Source: Bryobacterales bacterium (GTDB taxonomy: Bacteria > Acidobacteriota > Terriglobia > Bryobacterales > Bryobacteraceae). From it: a DNA stretch of 32,133 nt. Below the pieces are notes generated by a model, which saw only the letters and a list, made by a program, of their open reading frames with translations, was not told the DNA's origin and searched no databases. Below are positions 9,325 to 19,952 of the stretch, one piece after another (within the stretch, counting starts at the first letter, position 1; every line of letters starts with the position of its first letter). Position numbers and translations under genes: made by a program. Where the stretch lies: NCBI GenBank assembly GCA_003152325.1, contig PLZX01000336.1, positions 58,159 through 90,291 of the forward strand, in the 5' to 3' direction.

Positions 9325-11303
9325 AGATGTTCTTCTTTTCGGTAGTGGCAGCCCTCGCGCTGCTGAATGGGAATGCATTCGCCGCGCCGCCCCAGGAGAC
9401 TGCTCCGCTCCCATTCGTCAGCCCGATCTTCGGCGACAACATGGTGCTGCAACGCGGCAAACCCAACGTTGTCTGGGGATGGTCGCAGCCGGGAGACACG
9501 GTGCGCATGGAGATCGGGGAGAACTCGGCAACAGGCACCGCGGGGGCGGATGGCAAGTGGCAGGTGCGAATCCAGCCTCCCGCGCCGGGCGGGCCTTACA
9601 CGGTCAAGATCTCCGGCCGCCAGACCGTGGAGTTGCACGACGTGCTGGTGGGCGACGTCTGGATCTGCGCAGGCCAGTCGAATATGCAGTTCAGCCTCGG
9701 GCAGGCACGAAACGGGGCCGAGGAAATCAAGAACGCCAACTATCCTGACATGCGTTACTACCTAGTCGGCGAGCGCGCGTCCTATTCGCGCCAGGACGTA
9801 CCGCGCGGCGGCTCTTGGAGAGTGGTTTCGCCGACCACGCTGGGCGGCCGCGGAGGTGGAATTTCAGCGGCAGCATACTTCTTCGCCAAGAAACTGCGGG
9901 AATCCGTGAAAGTGCCGATCGGCCTGGTCCAGGAAGCCGTGGGCGGGATTCCGGCCGAGACATTCGTCAGCGTGGATGGCTTACGTCCGCTGAAAGACTT
10001 CGATGCGCGCATCGCGTTTCTCGAAAGCCAGAAGCAGAAGGGCGGCCGGGAATACGGCAACTACATCATGCCCTGGTACGACGAGTACGACATCGGCTCG
10101 AAGAACGGTTCCTGGGCGGATCCGGCGCTCGACGATTCGTCGTGGAAGACAGTTCCACTCCAGGGCGCCTTCAAGGAAATGGGCGTCTCCGATGTTCCCA
10201 GCCTCATCTGGTTCCGCAAGGAGATCACGCTTCCCGAGACGCTTCCGCAGGGCGCCGCCCGAATCTACCTCGGCAACATCGACAAGATGGACACGGTCTA
10301 CGTGAATGGTCAGCAGGTGGGCTCGAGTTCCTGGGTGGAGAACCCGCGAGTGTATGGCGTGCGGAGTTTGAAACCGGGACGGAACGTGATTGCCATCCGC
10401 TTGTTCAACGTCAAGCCCGACGGCGGATTCATCAGCCCGGCCGACACTCTTCGCATGGTTCTGGGCGACGGCACGGCGATCCCGTTGGCCGGTGTGTGGA
10501 AGGGCAAGGTAGCCGTGGACGGCCACCCGCCCCAACCGCTGCCCCCCGGATACGAAAGCGTGACGAGCATGGTGAGCGTTTTGTACAACGGCATGCTGGT
10601 GCCGATCGCACCCATCGCCATCACCGGCGCGATCTGGTATCAGGGCGAGTCCAACGCCGAACGCGGCTACCAATACCGCAAACTGCTCCCGGCCATGATC
10701 GCCGATTGGCGGAAACTGTTTGGCCAGGGCGATTTCCCGTTCTACATCGTCAGCCTTCCGGCGTACATGCACCGCAAGGAAGCCCCGGGTGACGACTCCT
10801 GGGCCGAGATGAGGGAAGCCCAGGCTCTGGTCGCGAAGACGGTAGCGAATTCGTGTGTCGCCATCACGGTCGATACGGGCGACCCCGACAACATCCACCC
10901 CATCGACAAGAAAGAAGTCGGCGACCGCTTGGGCCTCTGCGCCCTGGCCGGACATTACGGCGTCAAGGTTCCGTATTCCGGGCCGACCTTTTCCAAAGTG
11001 GAGCCGCTGCCTGACGCATTGAAACTCCACTTCGATCACGCCGACGGAGGACTGGTGGTGAAGGGCGACAAGCTGGGCGAGTTCGCGGTCGCCAGCGACG
11101 ATCACAAGTGGTACTGGGCGGAGGCGCGCATCGAAGGCGATTCGGTGATCGTGTCGTCGGCGGCGGTCCCCAATCCGAAGGCAGCGCGTTACGCCTGGCA
11201 ATCGAATCCGCTCGCCACGCTGTTCAACGGTGCGGGACTTCCGGCCGTGCCCTTCCGCACCGACGATTGGCCCGGCGTCACGGTAGGGAAGACGATCTAT
11301 TGA
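9321..11303 (+). CDS. Sialate O-acetylesterase family (SGNH/SASA) carbohydrate esterase
   Basis: Signal peptide, [33 protein letters not shown] (catalytic Ser), [13 protein letters not shown]. Overlaps the upstream GH43 by ATGA. Confidence 0.92.
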   Translation: MKMFFFSVVAALALLNGNAFAAPPQETAPLPFVSPIFGDNMVLQRGKPNVVWGWSQPGDTVRMEIGENSATGTAGADGKWQVRIQPPAPGGPYTVKISGRQTVELHDVLVGDVWICAGQSNMQFSLGQARNGAEEIKNANYPDMRYYLVGERASYSRQDVPRGGSWRVVSPTTLGGRGGGISAAAYFFAKKLRESVKVPIGLVQEAVGGIPAETFVSVDGLRPLKDFDARIAFLESQKQKGGREYGNYIMPWYDEYDIGSKNGSWADPALDDSSWKTVPLQGAFKEMGVSDVPSLIWFRKEITLPETLPQGAARIYLGNIDKMDTVYVNGQQVGSSSWVENPRVYGVRSLKPGRNVIAIRLFNVKPDGGFISPADTLRMVLGDGTAIPLAGVWKGKVAVDGHPPQPLPPGYESVTSMVSVLYNGMLVPIAPIAITGAIWYQGESNAERGYQYRKLLPAMIADWRKLFGQGDFPFYIVSLPAYMHRKEAPGDDSWAEMREAQALVAKTVANSCVAITVDTGDPDNIHPIDKKEVGDRLGLCALAGHYGVKVPYSGPTFSKVEPLPDALKLHFDHADGGLVVKGDKLGEFAVASDDHKWYWAEARIEGDSVIVSSAAVPNPKAARYAWQSNPLATLFNGAGLPAVPFRTDDWPGVTVGKTIY

Positions 11304-11310
11304 AGAGGCT

Positions 11311-13713
11311 ATGATACAGCTCCGGTCTTTATCCAATCTCCCCGTGTTCGCGTTGCTGGCCTGCGCAGGCCTGTGCCGTGCGCAGGATGACAATGCACTG
11401 AGGCTCTGGTACCGTCAACCCGCACAGCAGTGGGTGCAAGCGCTGCCGGTAGGCAACGGCCGCCTGGCCGCCATGGTCTTCGGTGACGTTCGAAAAGAGC
11501 ATCTCCAGTTGAACGAGGACACCGTCTGGTCGGGCGACAAGCACGACCGGAGCAATCCCGAAGCCGCCAAGTCCGTGCCGGAAATTCGACGACTGCTGAT
11601 GGAAGGACACCCCGCGGAGGCGCAGGCCCTGGCGGATAAGACCATGATCAGCATCCCCAAGGCGCTCCCCGTCTACCAGACGCTCGGCGACCTCTGGTTC
11701 GATTTCGGCGAACAGCCGGAGATCTCCAACTACCACCGCGAACTGAACCTGGATAGCGGCATCGCATCCGTGGAGTATTCAGCCGGCGGCGTCCGCTACA
11801 AACGCGAGATTTTCGCCTCCGCGCTGTGCCACTGCATCCTGGTGCGTCTGACTGCCGATAAGCCTGGCACCATTTCGTTCCGCGCCACGATGACCCGGCC
11901 CGCCGACGCCACCACCGAGTCGGAGGCCGGAAAGTTGATCATGACTGGCCAGGCGCTGCCGAAGAGAGCGCCGGGAGAAGTCAACTCAGGAGTTCGCTTC
12001 CGCTCCGAAATGAAGGCGACGGTTGCCGGCGGACACGTGGAGAACGCGGGCGACCATCTCGATGTGACCAAGGCCGACAGCGTAACTCTCGCCATCGTGG
12101 CCGCGACTGACTTCCGGGAGAAAGACCTTGCCTCCGCCTGTGTGCGGGATCTGAGCGGGTCCGCCCGCGCCTACGAGACCCTGCGGAAGGAGCACATGGC
12201 GGATCATCAGCACTTCTTCCGTCGAGTGCGACTGGAACTTCCGGTGGATGCGGCGACGCGCGCTCTCCCCACCGACGAGAGGTTGCAGCGCGTCCAGAAA
12301 GGCGCGACGGATGAGGATCTGGCCTCGCTCTATTTTCAATATGGAAGATACCTGCTGATTGCGAGCAGCCGTCCCGGCAGCATGGCGGCGAATCTTCAGG
12401 GCAAATGGAACGACAGCCTGACGCCGGCTTGGGGCAGCAAGTACACGATCAACATCAACACCGAGATGAACTACTGGCCGGCGGAAACCTGCAACCTCTC
12501 GGAACTGACCGATCCGCTGTTCAGCCTGATCGAGAGCGGACGGGAGAACGGCCGTCAGGTGGCCAAGTCCTACTACAACGCCGGCGGATTCGTCCTGCAT
12601 CACAACACCGATTTGTGGGGGGATGCCGTTCCGATCGATGGCGCGCGGTGGGGCGTCTGGCCAATGGGCGCTGCGTGGCTCTCGCTGCACCTGGCCGAGC
12701 ATTATGACTTCACGCGCGACCGCAGATTCTTGGCCGAGCGCGGCTACCCAGTGATGAAGGAGGCGGCGCAGTTTTTCCTCGATTACCTCGCCCCGGACGG
12801 AAAAGGTCACTTGGTGACAGGGCCTTCGACGTCACCGGAGAACGAATACCGGTTGCCCTCGGGGGAAAGGGCGGTCCTCACGATGGGGCCGACCATGGAC
12901 ACCGAGATTCTCCATGCGTTGTTCAGCCGTGTGATGGAGGCCAGCGAGGTTCTCGGGACCGACGCCGAGTTCCGCGCCAGGGTAGCGGCGGCCCGTGAGA
13001 AACTGCTGCCGCTGCGCATTGGGCGATTCGGCCAGATTCAGGAATGGCCGGAAGACTACGACGAAACGGAACCCGGGCACCGGCACATGTCGCAGTTGTT
13101 CGCACTGTTTCCCGGGAACCAGATCACGCGCCAAAAGACTCCGGAGCTCGCGGCCGCGGCCCGCGCCACCATCGAGCGGCGTCTGGCGAATGGAGGCGGC
13201 CACACCGGATGGAGCCGCGCATGGATCATCAACTTCTGGACGCGCCTAGCCGACAGGGACGAGGCCTACGAGAACCTGCTCGCCCTCTTCCGCAATTCCA
13301 CGCTGCCGAACCTTTTCGACAACCATCCGCCGTTTCAGATAGACGGCAACTTTGGAGCTACCGCCGCGATTGCCGAGATGCTGGTGCAGAGCCACGCCGG
13401 CGAACTCGAGTTGCTTCCCGCTCTGCCGCGGGCGTGGAGTGCGGGCAAGGTGAGCGGGCTGCGTGCGCGCGGCGGACTGGAACTCGACCTTGCGTGGGCG
13501 GATGGATTGCCCGCCACCGCGACCTTGAAGCCGCTGGTCGATAGTGTTCAGCAGCTTCGGATCGCTCCCGGCATCCGCATCCGCGTGATCCGGGATGGCC
13601 ACAGCGCGCTTCCCGCGGCGCCGGTGGCGAATGGAACAGCGCGGCTGAGCCTCAAAGCAGGGCACGTTTACAGCATCGAGTTCGGGAGGCAACAGGAGAG
13701 CCAAAAGAAATGA
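11311..13713 (+). CDS. GH95 alpha-L-fucosidase-like glycoside hydrolase
   Basis: [110 protein letters not shown]. Confidence 0.94.
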   Translation: MIQLRSLSNLPVFALLACAGLCRAQDDNALRLWYRQPAQQWVQALPVGNGRLAAMVFGDVRKEHLQLNEDTVWSGDKHDRSNPEAAKSVPEIRRLLMEGHPAEAQALADKTMISIPKALPVYQTLGDLWFDFGEQPEISNYHRELNLDSGIASVEYSAGGVRYKREIFASALCHCILVRLTADKPGTISFRATMTRPADATTESEAGKLIMTGQALPKRAPGEVNSGVRFRSEMKATVAGGHVENAGDHLDVTKADSVTLAIVAATDFREKDLASACVRDLSGSARAYETLRKEHMADHQHFFRRVRLELPVDAATRALPTDERLQRVQKGATDEDLASLYFQYGRYLLIASSRPGSMAANLQGKWNDSLTPAWGSKYTININTEMNYWPAETCNLSELTDPLFSLIESGRENGRQVAKSYYNAGGFVLHHNTDLWGDAVPIDGARWGVWPMGAAWLSLHLAEHYDFTRDRRFLAERGYPVMKEAAQFFLDYLAPDGKGHLVTGPSTSPENEYRLPSGERAVLTMGPTMDTEILHALFSRVMEASEVLGTDAEFRARVAAAREKLLPLRIGRFGQIQEWPEDYDETEPGHRHMSQLFALFPGNQITRQKTPELAAAARATIERRLANGGGHTGWSRAWIINFWTRLADRDEAYENLLALFRNSTLPNLFDNHPPFQIDGNFGATAAIAEMLVQSHAGELELLPALPRAWSAGKVSGLRARGGLELDLAWADGLPATATLKPLVDSVQQLRIAPGIRIRVIRDGHSALPAAPVANGTARLSLKAGHVYSIEFGRQQESQKK

Positions 13714-13807
13714 TGTTGCGTCGGCTCGAGGTCAGCAGGCAAGAGCACTGAAGATGCAGCAAAAAGTACATACCGGACACCAAATCTTTGAGAGGATTCT
13801 ACCGTTT

Positions 13808-16489
13808 ATGCTAAGTCACCAGCGATCCGTAGCTATAGGCGCCCTGTTATCGGGCCTGTCCCTGTTTGCCGCCGATTTCACCATGAAGGTGACGGACAGC
13901 GGCTACCTCAATACGCAGGGCTTCAGTGTCATGCTGTACGACAGCACTTATCACCCTGTCTTCGTCGACCAGAAGAACACCGCCATGGAGATGATTCTCC
14001 ACGGTCAGCGCATCGCCACCAACGGAGATGTGCGCCTGATGCCGACGCCGGAACAGTGGGACCTGGTGGCGCAGTTGAAGGGACGCCAGCACGATAAGGA
14101 CCGGCTCACCGCCAACCTGTCGTTTCCCAGCTTCCAGATGGACTACACCCTGGAAGTGGCCGCCGAGCCGGGTGGAGTGCGGGTCAGTGTGAACCTCGAT
14201 AAACCGTTGCCGGAGAAACTGGCTGGGCGCGCGGGCTTCAATCTGGAGTTTCTGCCCTCTATCTACATGGGCAAGACTTATGCAGTGGACAACGCTTCGT
14301 TCGGTGTGTTCCCACGCGTACCCCGGGACCCGATGATCAAGGTCTTGCCGCTCGCGGATGAACCGAAGAAGCTCTATTATTTGGAGGACTGGGATAAGGC
14401 AAAAGGCTATACGCAGCCGCTGCCGTTCGCCGAGGGGAAGAGCATTACCATGGCGGTGGATGACGCACAGGCCCGGATTACGATCCAGTCCGATACGGGC
14501 AACGTCGCCATGTTTGACGGACGCAACCGGGCGCAGAACGGCTGGTTCGTGCTGCGCACGTTGATTCCGGCAGGCAAGACGACCGGCGCTGTTGTGTGGC
14601 ACATCCGGCCGGACGTGATTCCGAACTGGACGCGGCCGCCGATGGTCGCTCATAGCCAGGTTGGCTACGCGCCGGACTTCCAGAAAGTCGCGGTGATCGA
14701 ACTCGATCCGAAGTTCAACGCACCCAAGACGGCCAGGTTGCTCCGCCTGACGGAGGACGGCTCTTTTAAGCCGGCATTCGAGGCTCCGATTTCGGCTGCT
14801 ACTCCCTTCCTCCGGTACGTTTATTCGAAGTTCGACTTCTCTTCGGTGAAGGACCCCGGCCTGTATGTGATCGAATACGCCGGCCAACGTACCCCGCCGT
14901 TCCCGATCGCCAAGGACGTTTATAGCAAGATCTGGCAGAACAGTCTGGCTGGCCACCTTGCCGTGCAGATGGACCACGTCTCCGTGCGAGAGGGCTATCG
15001 GCTGTGGCACGGGGCCTCGCACCTGGACGACGCCCGCCAGGCTCCGCTCAACGAGAATCACTTTGACGGATGGAGACAAGGCCCGACAACGGATTCCCCC
15101 TTCCAGCCCGGCGAGCACATCCCTGGCCTGAACGTGGGCGGATGGTATGACGCTGGCGATTTCGACCTCCCGGTAGGCAGCCAGTTCAGCGTCATTCAGC
15201 GCCTCGCCCTCGCTTACCGGGAGTTTAATCTGAAGTATGACGACCTCACCGTCGACGAGGAGTCGCGCGAAGTCGAGATGCACCGTCCGGACGGAATTCC
15301 CGACGCAGTCCAGCAGGTGAAGCACGGCGTCCTGTATATCCTCGGTCAGATCAAGGCCATCGGACACCCCATTCCGGGCATCAACGAGCCCTACCTCCGG
15401 GAGTACACGCACCTTGGCGATGGCGCTTCCAAGACAGATGGCCGCATTTACGATCCCAAGCTGGGCCCCAATGAAGTGAAGGGCGATTACTCCGGCAAGC
15501 CCGACGACCGCTGGGCGTTCACCAACAAGTCCGCCAACCTGCAGTGGGGCGCTGCTGCCTCGCTGGCAGCGGCGGCCGGCGCGCTGAAGGGCTGGGACGA
15601 TGCTCTGGCGAAGGAATGCCTGGACGCCGCGGTGAAGCTGTATAGCGACGAAAAGGCCAACCCCACCCCGATCGGTGGCCGCGGTGGTCGCGGACCGGGG
15701 GGAGCGGGCACGCCGGGAGCCCCGGGAGCCGCTGGTACGGCGGGAACTGCGGGCGGACGGGGCGGAAGGGGCGCACAGAATCCTCCTGCCGGACAGGCCC
15801 AGCCTGCCGCACCCGTCGGCGCACCTCCTGGATTTGGCGGACCGGGCGGTTTCGGCGGCGCCGCGCAGGATTGGAATGCAGCTCTGGAACTGCTGATTGC
15901 CACCAACGGCGCCGAGCCCTATATGTCTCGCGTGAAGGACCTGTTCCCCACTGTGGTGCAGCAGATCGGTAGAAACAACTGGAACGTGATCCGCGCGCTG
16001 CCGTACCTGGATGCCAGCGCAAAGGCGCAGGCCCACGAAGCCGTCCAGAAGTACATGGCGACTGTGGATCAGGAAATGGACGCCACGCCGTTCGGCGTTC
16101 CTCCCAGCCGCGGTACCTGGGGCGGATCTGGCGCCGTAGTGGAAATGGCTGTCCGGATGTACTTCCTGCACAAGACGTTTCCGGATCTCGTGAGTCCGGA
16201 ATACGCGCTTCGCGCAGTCAACTACATCCTGGGCACGCATCCAGTGTCGAGCACCTCGTATGTTGCGTCGGTAGGCACGGTATCGAAGCTGAAGATGTAC
16301 GGGAACAACCGCGCGGATAACACTTTCATTCCGGGTGCTGTGATCCCGGGCTACATCATCATCAGGCCGGACTTCCCCGAGTGCATCGACGACTTTGGGT
16401 TCCTGTGGTTCGAACACGAAGCTGTGGTCGCCGATTCCGCGAACTGGGTGATCGCCGGCAACGCCGCTGATGCGATCGTGAAAAAGTAA
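13808..16489 (+). CDS. GH9 family (cellulase/exo-glucanase-like) with N-terminal Ig-like domain and a collagen-like low-complexity insert
   Basis: GGWYDAGDFDLPVGSQ (GH9 DAGD motif), C-terminal FEHEAVVADSANWVIAGNAAD. The ORF extends to 13754, but ATG 13808 gives a better signal peptide. Confidence 0.85.
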   Translation: MLSHQRSVAIGALLSGLSLFAADFTMKVTDSGYLNTQGFSVMLYDSTYHPVFVDQKNTAMEMILHGQRIATNGDVRLMPTPEQWDLVAQLKGRQHDKDRLTANLSFPSFQMDYTLEVAAEPGGVRVSVNLDKPLPEKLAGRAGFNLEFLPSIYMGKTYAVDNASFGVFPRVPRDPMIKVLPLADEPKKLYYLEDWDKAKGYTQPLPFAEGKSITMAVDDAQARITIQSDTGNVAMFDGRNRAQNGWFVLRTLIPAGKTTGAVVWHIRPDVIPNWTRPPMVAHSQVGYAPDFQKVAVIELDPKFNAPKTARLLRLTEDGSFKPAFEAPISAATPFLRYVYSKFDFSSVKDPGLYVIEYAGQRTPPFPIAKDVYSKIWQNSLAGHLAVQMDHVSVREGYRLWHGASHLDDARQAPLNENHFDGWRQGPTTDSPFQPGEHIPGLNVGGWYDAGDFDLPVGSQFSVIQRLALAYREFNLKYDDLTVDEESREVEMHRPDGIPDAVQQVKHGVLYILGQIKAIGHPIPGINEPYLREYTHLGDGASKTDGRIYDPKLGPNEVKGDYSGKPDDRWAFTNKSANLQWGAAASLAAAAGALKGWDDALAKECLDAAVKLYSDEKANPTPIGGRGGRGPGGAGTPGAPGAAGTAGTAGGRGGRGAQNPPAGQAQPAAPVGAPPGFGGPGGFGGAAQDWNAALELLIATNGAEPYMSRVKDLFPTVVQQIGRNNWNVIRALPYLDASAKAQAHEAVQKYMATVDQEMDATPFGVPPSRGTWGGSGAVVEMAVRMYFLHKTFPDLVSPEYALRAVNYILGTHPVSSTSYVASVGTVSKLKMYGNNRADNTFIPGAVIPGYIIIRPDFPECIDDFGFLWFEHEAVVADSANWVIAGNAADAIVKK

Positions 16490-16505
16490 CGTCCGGGCTG
16501 CCAGT

Positions 16506-18167
16506 ATGAACCGGATTTGGCAGCAAAGCGTCGATCCGCTGGGTAACGCCTGGCTATCTACGCTAGCGGCGGCGATTCCTGTCTGCACGCTTTTCTTCCT
16601 GCTGGCGGTGAAGCGCTCTGCCGCCTGGCGTGCCGCCCTGTATGGCTTCGTGGCGGCGGTGATCGTCGCGCTGGCAGTATTCCACATGCCTGCCGTGATG
16701 GTAGCGGGCGCGGTGGCCGACGGCTTGGTGTTCGGTTGGTTCCGGATTGCGTGGATCGTCGTGGCGGCCGTGTTTGTTTACGACGTTTCGGTGGAGTCCG
16801 GCCAGTTCACGGTCATCAAGCAATCAATCGCGGCGATCTCGGATGACCGTCGTTTGCAGGTGCTGCTGATCGCGTTCGCATTTGGAGCGCTGCTTGAGGG
16901 CGCGGGCGGAGGCGGCGCGCCGGTCGCTGTCACGGGAGCCATGATGATCGGTCTCGGCTTCCCTCCCTTGCAGACGGCCTTGCTCTGCCTGATCGCAAAT
17001 TCCGCACCCGTCGCGTTCGGCGGCCTGGGTAATCCGGTGCGCTCCCTGGTGGCCGTCACCGGCTTGCCCGAAGCCGATTTCAGCGCCATGCTGGGCCGCA
17101 TTCTGCCGCTGACTACGCTGGTGCTTCCATTTTGGCTGGTCCGCGTCCTGACCAATCGGCGCGATACTCTTGCAGCGTGGCCCGGACTGCTCCTGTGTGG
17201 CGTCACCTTCGGCGGGATTCAGTTCTTCTGGTCGAATTTCATGGACGCGTCGCTGGTGGATATCGCCGGCGGATTGATCACGCTTCTGGTGCTGGCGTTC
17301 TTCTTCTGCAAGGTCTGGAGTCCGCGAAAGATCTGGCGCCATGACGAAGACCCGGCTCCCGCGAAAAAATCACCGCATCTCGCTGTCGGCCGCGTCATAT
17401 GGGCGTGGTCTCCGTTCCTGCTGCTAACGGCCTTCGTGGTGCTGTGGGGAGTGCCATCGGTGGCGAAGGTGCTCGAGAAGACCTCGTGGAAACAGCCTGT
17501 CCCGGGTCTTCACCTGCAGGTTTTCCGCATGCCCCCAGTGGTAGCCAAGCCGTATGCGGAATCGGCCTTCTTCGATATTTCCTGGCTCTCCACACCCGGT
17601 ACGGGGACCTTCATCGCCGGCATCCTGGCCGCCCTGGTTGCGGGTCTGCCCCTCCGCCGCACCTTGCGCATCTTCTTCATGTCGTTCTGGCGGCTCAGGC
17701 TGAGCTTGTTGGCAATCATGGCAATGCTCGGCGTCGGCTACATTACGCGCTACTGCGGGATGGACGCCACCATGGGGATGGCGATGGCTCGCACGGGAGT
17801 CCTGTTCCCGTTCTTCGGCACCATGATCGGCTGGCTCGGCGTGGCCCTCAGTGGAACCGACGCCGGCTCCAACGCCTTGTTCGGCAGTCTTCAGGTGATC
17901 ACGGCGAACAAGCTGGGCCTCAGCCCCATCCTGATGGGCGCTGCCAATAGCGCGGGCGGAGTGATGGGCAAGATGATCGCCGCTCAGTCGCTGGTCATCG
18001 GATGCGCCGTCACGGGGCAGGCCGGGCAGGAAGGCGCGTTGTTCCGCGCCGTGCTCAGACACAGCATCGCCCTGCTGGTACTGGTGGGGCTGATCGTGGT
18101 CGCCTACGCCTATGTCTTCCCCGGCGCCATCCCCAGTGGCCACCACTATTGGGGTTCCTCGCAATAG
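16506..18167 (+). CDS. LctP-family (L-lactate/glycolate permease-like) transporter
   Basis: Highly hydrophobic 553 aa; GALLEGAGGGGAPVAVTGAMMIGLGFPPLQTALLCLIANSAPVAFGGLGNP and SGTDAGSNALFGSLQ are LctP signatures. Confidence 0.9.
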   Translation: MNRIWQQSVDPLGNAWLSTLAAAIPVCTLFFLLAVKRSAAWRAALYGFVAAVIVALAVFHMPAVMVAGAVADGLVFGWFRIAWIVVAAVFVYDVSVESGQFTVIKQSIAAISDDRRLQVLLIAFAFGALLEGAGGGGAPVAVTGAMMIGLGFPPLQTALLCLIANSAPVAFGGLGNPVRSLVAVTGLPEADFSAMLGRILPLTTLVLPFWLVRVLTNRRDTLAAWPGLLLCGVTFGGIQFFWSNFMDASLVDIAGGLITLLVLAFFFCKVWSPRKIWRHDEDPAPAKKSPHLAVGRVIWAWSPFLLLTAFVVLWGVPSVAKVLEKTSWKQPVPGLHLQVFRMPPVVAKPYAESAFFDISWLSTPGTGTFIAGILAALVAGLPLRRTLRIFFMSFWRLRLSLLAIMAMLGVGYITRYCGMDATMGMAMARTGVLFPFFGTMIGWLGVALSGTDAGSNALFGSLQVITANKLGLSPILMGAANSAGGVMGKMIAAQSLVIGCAVTGQAGQEGALFRAVLRHSIALLVLVGLIVVAYAYVFPGAIPSGHHYWGSSQ

Positions 18168-18186
18168 CGGCAGCAGCGGGAGTCGA

Positions 18187-19812
18187 TTAGTTGGACTCCT
18201 CGATCACTTCTATCCCGTTCACGCACGCCATACTCGTAATCGGAACGAAGCTGAGGACGATCTTGCCTTGGGCGTTGGGCCGGATTCCGGTGAACGTCCG
18301 GTCCACCGGCCGGCCTTCACCGCCGGCCTGCTTGAAGATATCGAAGTTCCTCATCAGGGCTACGCCGTTGCTATACACGTCAAAGACGCGGCTGCCCAGC
18401 CCGCCGACGCCGGTGTTGCCGCGTCCGTAGTGGCCTTCGCAGAATCTCAACGTCACCTTATACCGGCCTTCCGCTACCGGAATCGCGTAGGTGAAGTGAC
18501 CCCAACGCTCGGCCGCGTAGATACCCATGTCCGGGAAAGAGTCGCTTTCACGGGCGGGATTCGTCGTGCGGACCAAGGCGTTGCCCCCCAGGAAATAGGA
18601 GTCGGCCTGCCACTGCTGTCCTCTGGCATCCTGCCACCCCGTGGTCCAGCCGGCCCGAATCCGGATGGGCCTGACTTTGCCGCGGCCGACGGGAATCAGT
18701 TCGATTCCGCTCAAGACCGCCGTGCCCCGGGACGGCGTAAAGTTCAGATGAAGCAACCCGTCCCCGGCCGGTGAGATGTCCCGGAAGATGCGCTCATCAG
18801 AGGTATTCGCACCGTCGGCGTCGGCCACCACGTCGAAGGACTGCAGAAGCGTCTTGCCATTGGCCGAGACGCTGAACAGGCGCTGCCCCTCACCGCTCGA
18901 TTCCGCGCTGATGAAATCCGCCAGACCCGTCTCGGCAAAATGAAGATGCAATTCGTAGTTGTCAGGCTGGAGCGGGATGTCGTACCGGAACTCACCCTGC
19001 CGCACATGCCGATAGATATCCGGATCGAGCGTCCGCAAGATCCTCGCCGAGGAACGGACAAAGAGGGAGCCGCCGGAAAAAAACTGGTCCGGCCCCCAGG
19101 GTCGGCCGCTGCGGTCACTGTAGACGTTGGCGGAACCTACGATGATCCGTACGGTCCCACTCACTGGGGTTGCTGCCAGAGCGCTACCCGCGACAGGCGT
19201 GACCTTGGCGTCACCGGCGACTGGCTTCGCCGCAGGCCACCTCCAGACAGCGATCGACGCGGCAATCACCAGAAACGTTGCGGCTAAGACCCACGCTGAA
19301 CGCTTGGAGGAAACCGGGGCCTCCAAGACTTGAGTCTCTGGCAGAACCTGAGTCTCCGCCGGCGCTACGACCTCTTCCGGAATCAAAACCTCTTCCGGAG
19401 GCTGCGTCACTGCGGCGGTTGCTCCCCACGCAAACTCCGCGCTATAGGATCCCGGAGGCAAGTCGATCCTCACCGCATGAGGGTTCCCATTTTCGGCCAG
19501 ATAGTGGCGGGCAAGCTTCTTCCGCACCTCGTTGGCGGTTACCCGAACGATCGTGTGCTCACCTGTATCGAAATCCGGCGGCAGATGGAAAAGTTCCACC
19601 CCAATCGAGCGCTCTTTCAGAGTGCCGCTCGGACCAGTCATGGTGTGCTGTACGGTGTACTCAAGGAACTCCCGGCATCGCTTGCTATTGCGAAACGTAG
19701 GGCTCTCCAGGAGGCGGCTGAGTTCCGCCCCCACAATCTGCTGGCGAGATTCGTCGAGCCCGGTCTGTTCTTTTTCGGGCATTCTGCAACCTGACGCCGA
19801 ATCATAACACAA
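18187..19812 (-). CDS. Membrane-anchored regulator-like protein: N-terminal acidobacterial-type regulatory domain, single TM helix, two malectin-like carbohydrate-binding domains
   Basis: N-term LSRLLESPTFRNSKRCREFLEYTVQHTM..LKERSIGVELFHLPPDFDTGEHTIVRVTANEVRKKLARHYLAENG..VRIDLPPGSYSAEF; TM AWVLAATFLVIAASIAVW; two malectin-like segments (VRIIVGSANVYSDRSGRPWGPDQFF..., IRIRAGWTTGWQDARGQQWQADSYF...). Start may be ATG 19812 or 19782. Confidence 0.75.
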   Translation of the reverse strand: MCYDSASGCRMPEKEQTGLDESRQQIVGAELSRLLESPTFRNSKRCREFLEYTVQHTMTGPSGTLKERSIGVELFHLPPDFDTGEHTIVRVTANEVRKKLARHYLAENGNPHAVRIDLPPGSYSAEFAWGATAAVTQPPEEVLIPEEVVAPAETQVLPETQVLEAPVSSKRSAWVLAATFLVIAASIAVWRWPAAKPVAGDAKVTPVAGSALAATPVSGTVRIIVGSANVYSDRSGRPWGPDQFFSGGSLFVRSSARILRTLDPDIYRHVRQGEFRYDIPLQPDNYELHLHFAETGLADFISAESSGEGQRLFSVSANGKTLLQSFDVVADADGANTSDERIFRDISPAGDGLLHLNFTPSRGTAVLSGIELIPVGRGKVRPIRIRAGWTTGWQDARGQQWQADSYFLGGNALVRTTNPARESDSFPDMGIYAAERWGHFTYAIPVAEGRYKVTLRFCEGHYGRGNTGVGGLGSRVFDVYSNGVALMRNFDIFKQAGGEGRPVDRTFTGIRPNAQGKIVLSFVPITSMACVNGIEVIEESN

Positions 19813-19837
19813 ACCTACCGCCGAAGCGACGGGGGCC

Positions 19838-19952
19838 TTAACTGTCCGAATTAACGGTTAATTGGAGAAATAGCCGGACCCCTGTTTTGGATTCCAACAG
19901 CAAGATTCCATTTGGTGGGGCCTGGCGGACACGGTACCAAACCTAGCCCGCC
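19838..19952 (+). promoter_or_regulatory. Conserved operator plus truncated leader module (operator 19838-19861)
   Basis: TTAAC-TGTCCGAA-TTAACGGTTAA; 15-nt palindrome AATTAACGGTTAATT at 19849-19863; then GCCGGACC, AAGATTCCATT, ACACGGTACCAAACCTA as in the other leaders. Confidence 0.6.

Noticed and set aside
9981-11393. 470-aa minus-strand ORF over the SASA esterase gene
   Set aside because: Antisense artifact of GC-rich codon usage; the opposite strand encodes a convincing SGNH esterase.
13847-16687. 946-aa minus-strand ORF spanning the GH9 gene
   Set aside because: Antisense shadow of a long high-GC CDS; the translation shows no recognizable domain, while the plus strand carries clear GH9 motifs and a signal peptide.
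18179-18199. GGAGTC...GACTCC hairpin at the convergent LctP/regulator ends
   Set aside because: Short 6-bp stem overlapping the regulator stop codon and no U-tract; too weak to call a terminator.
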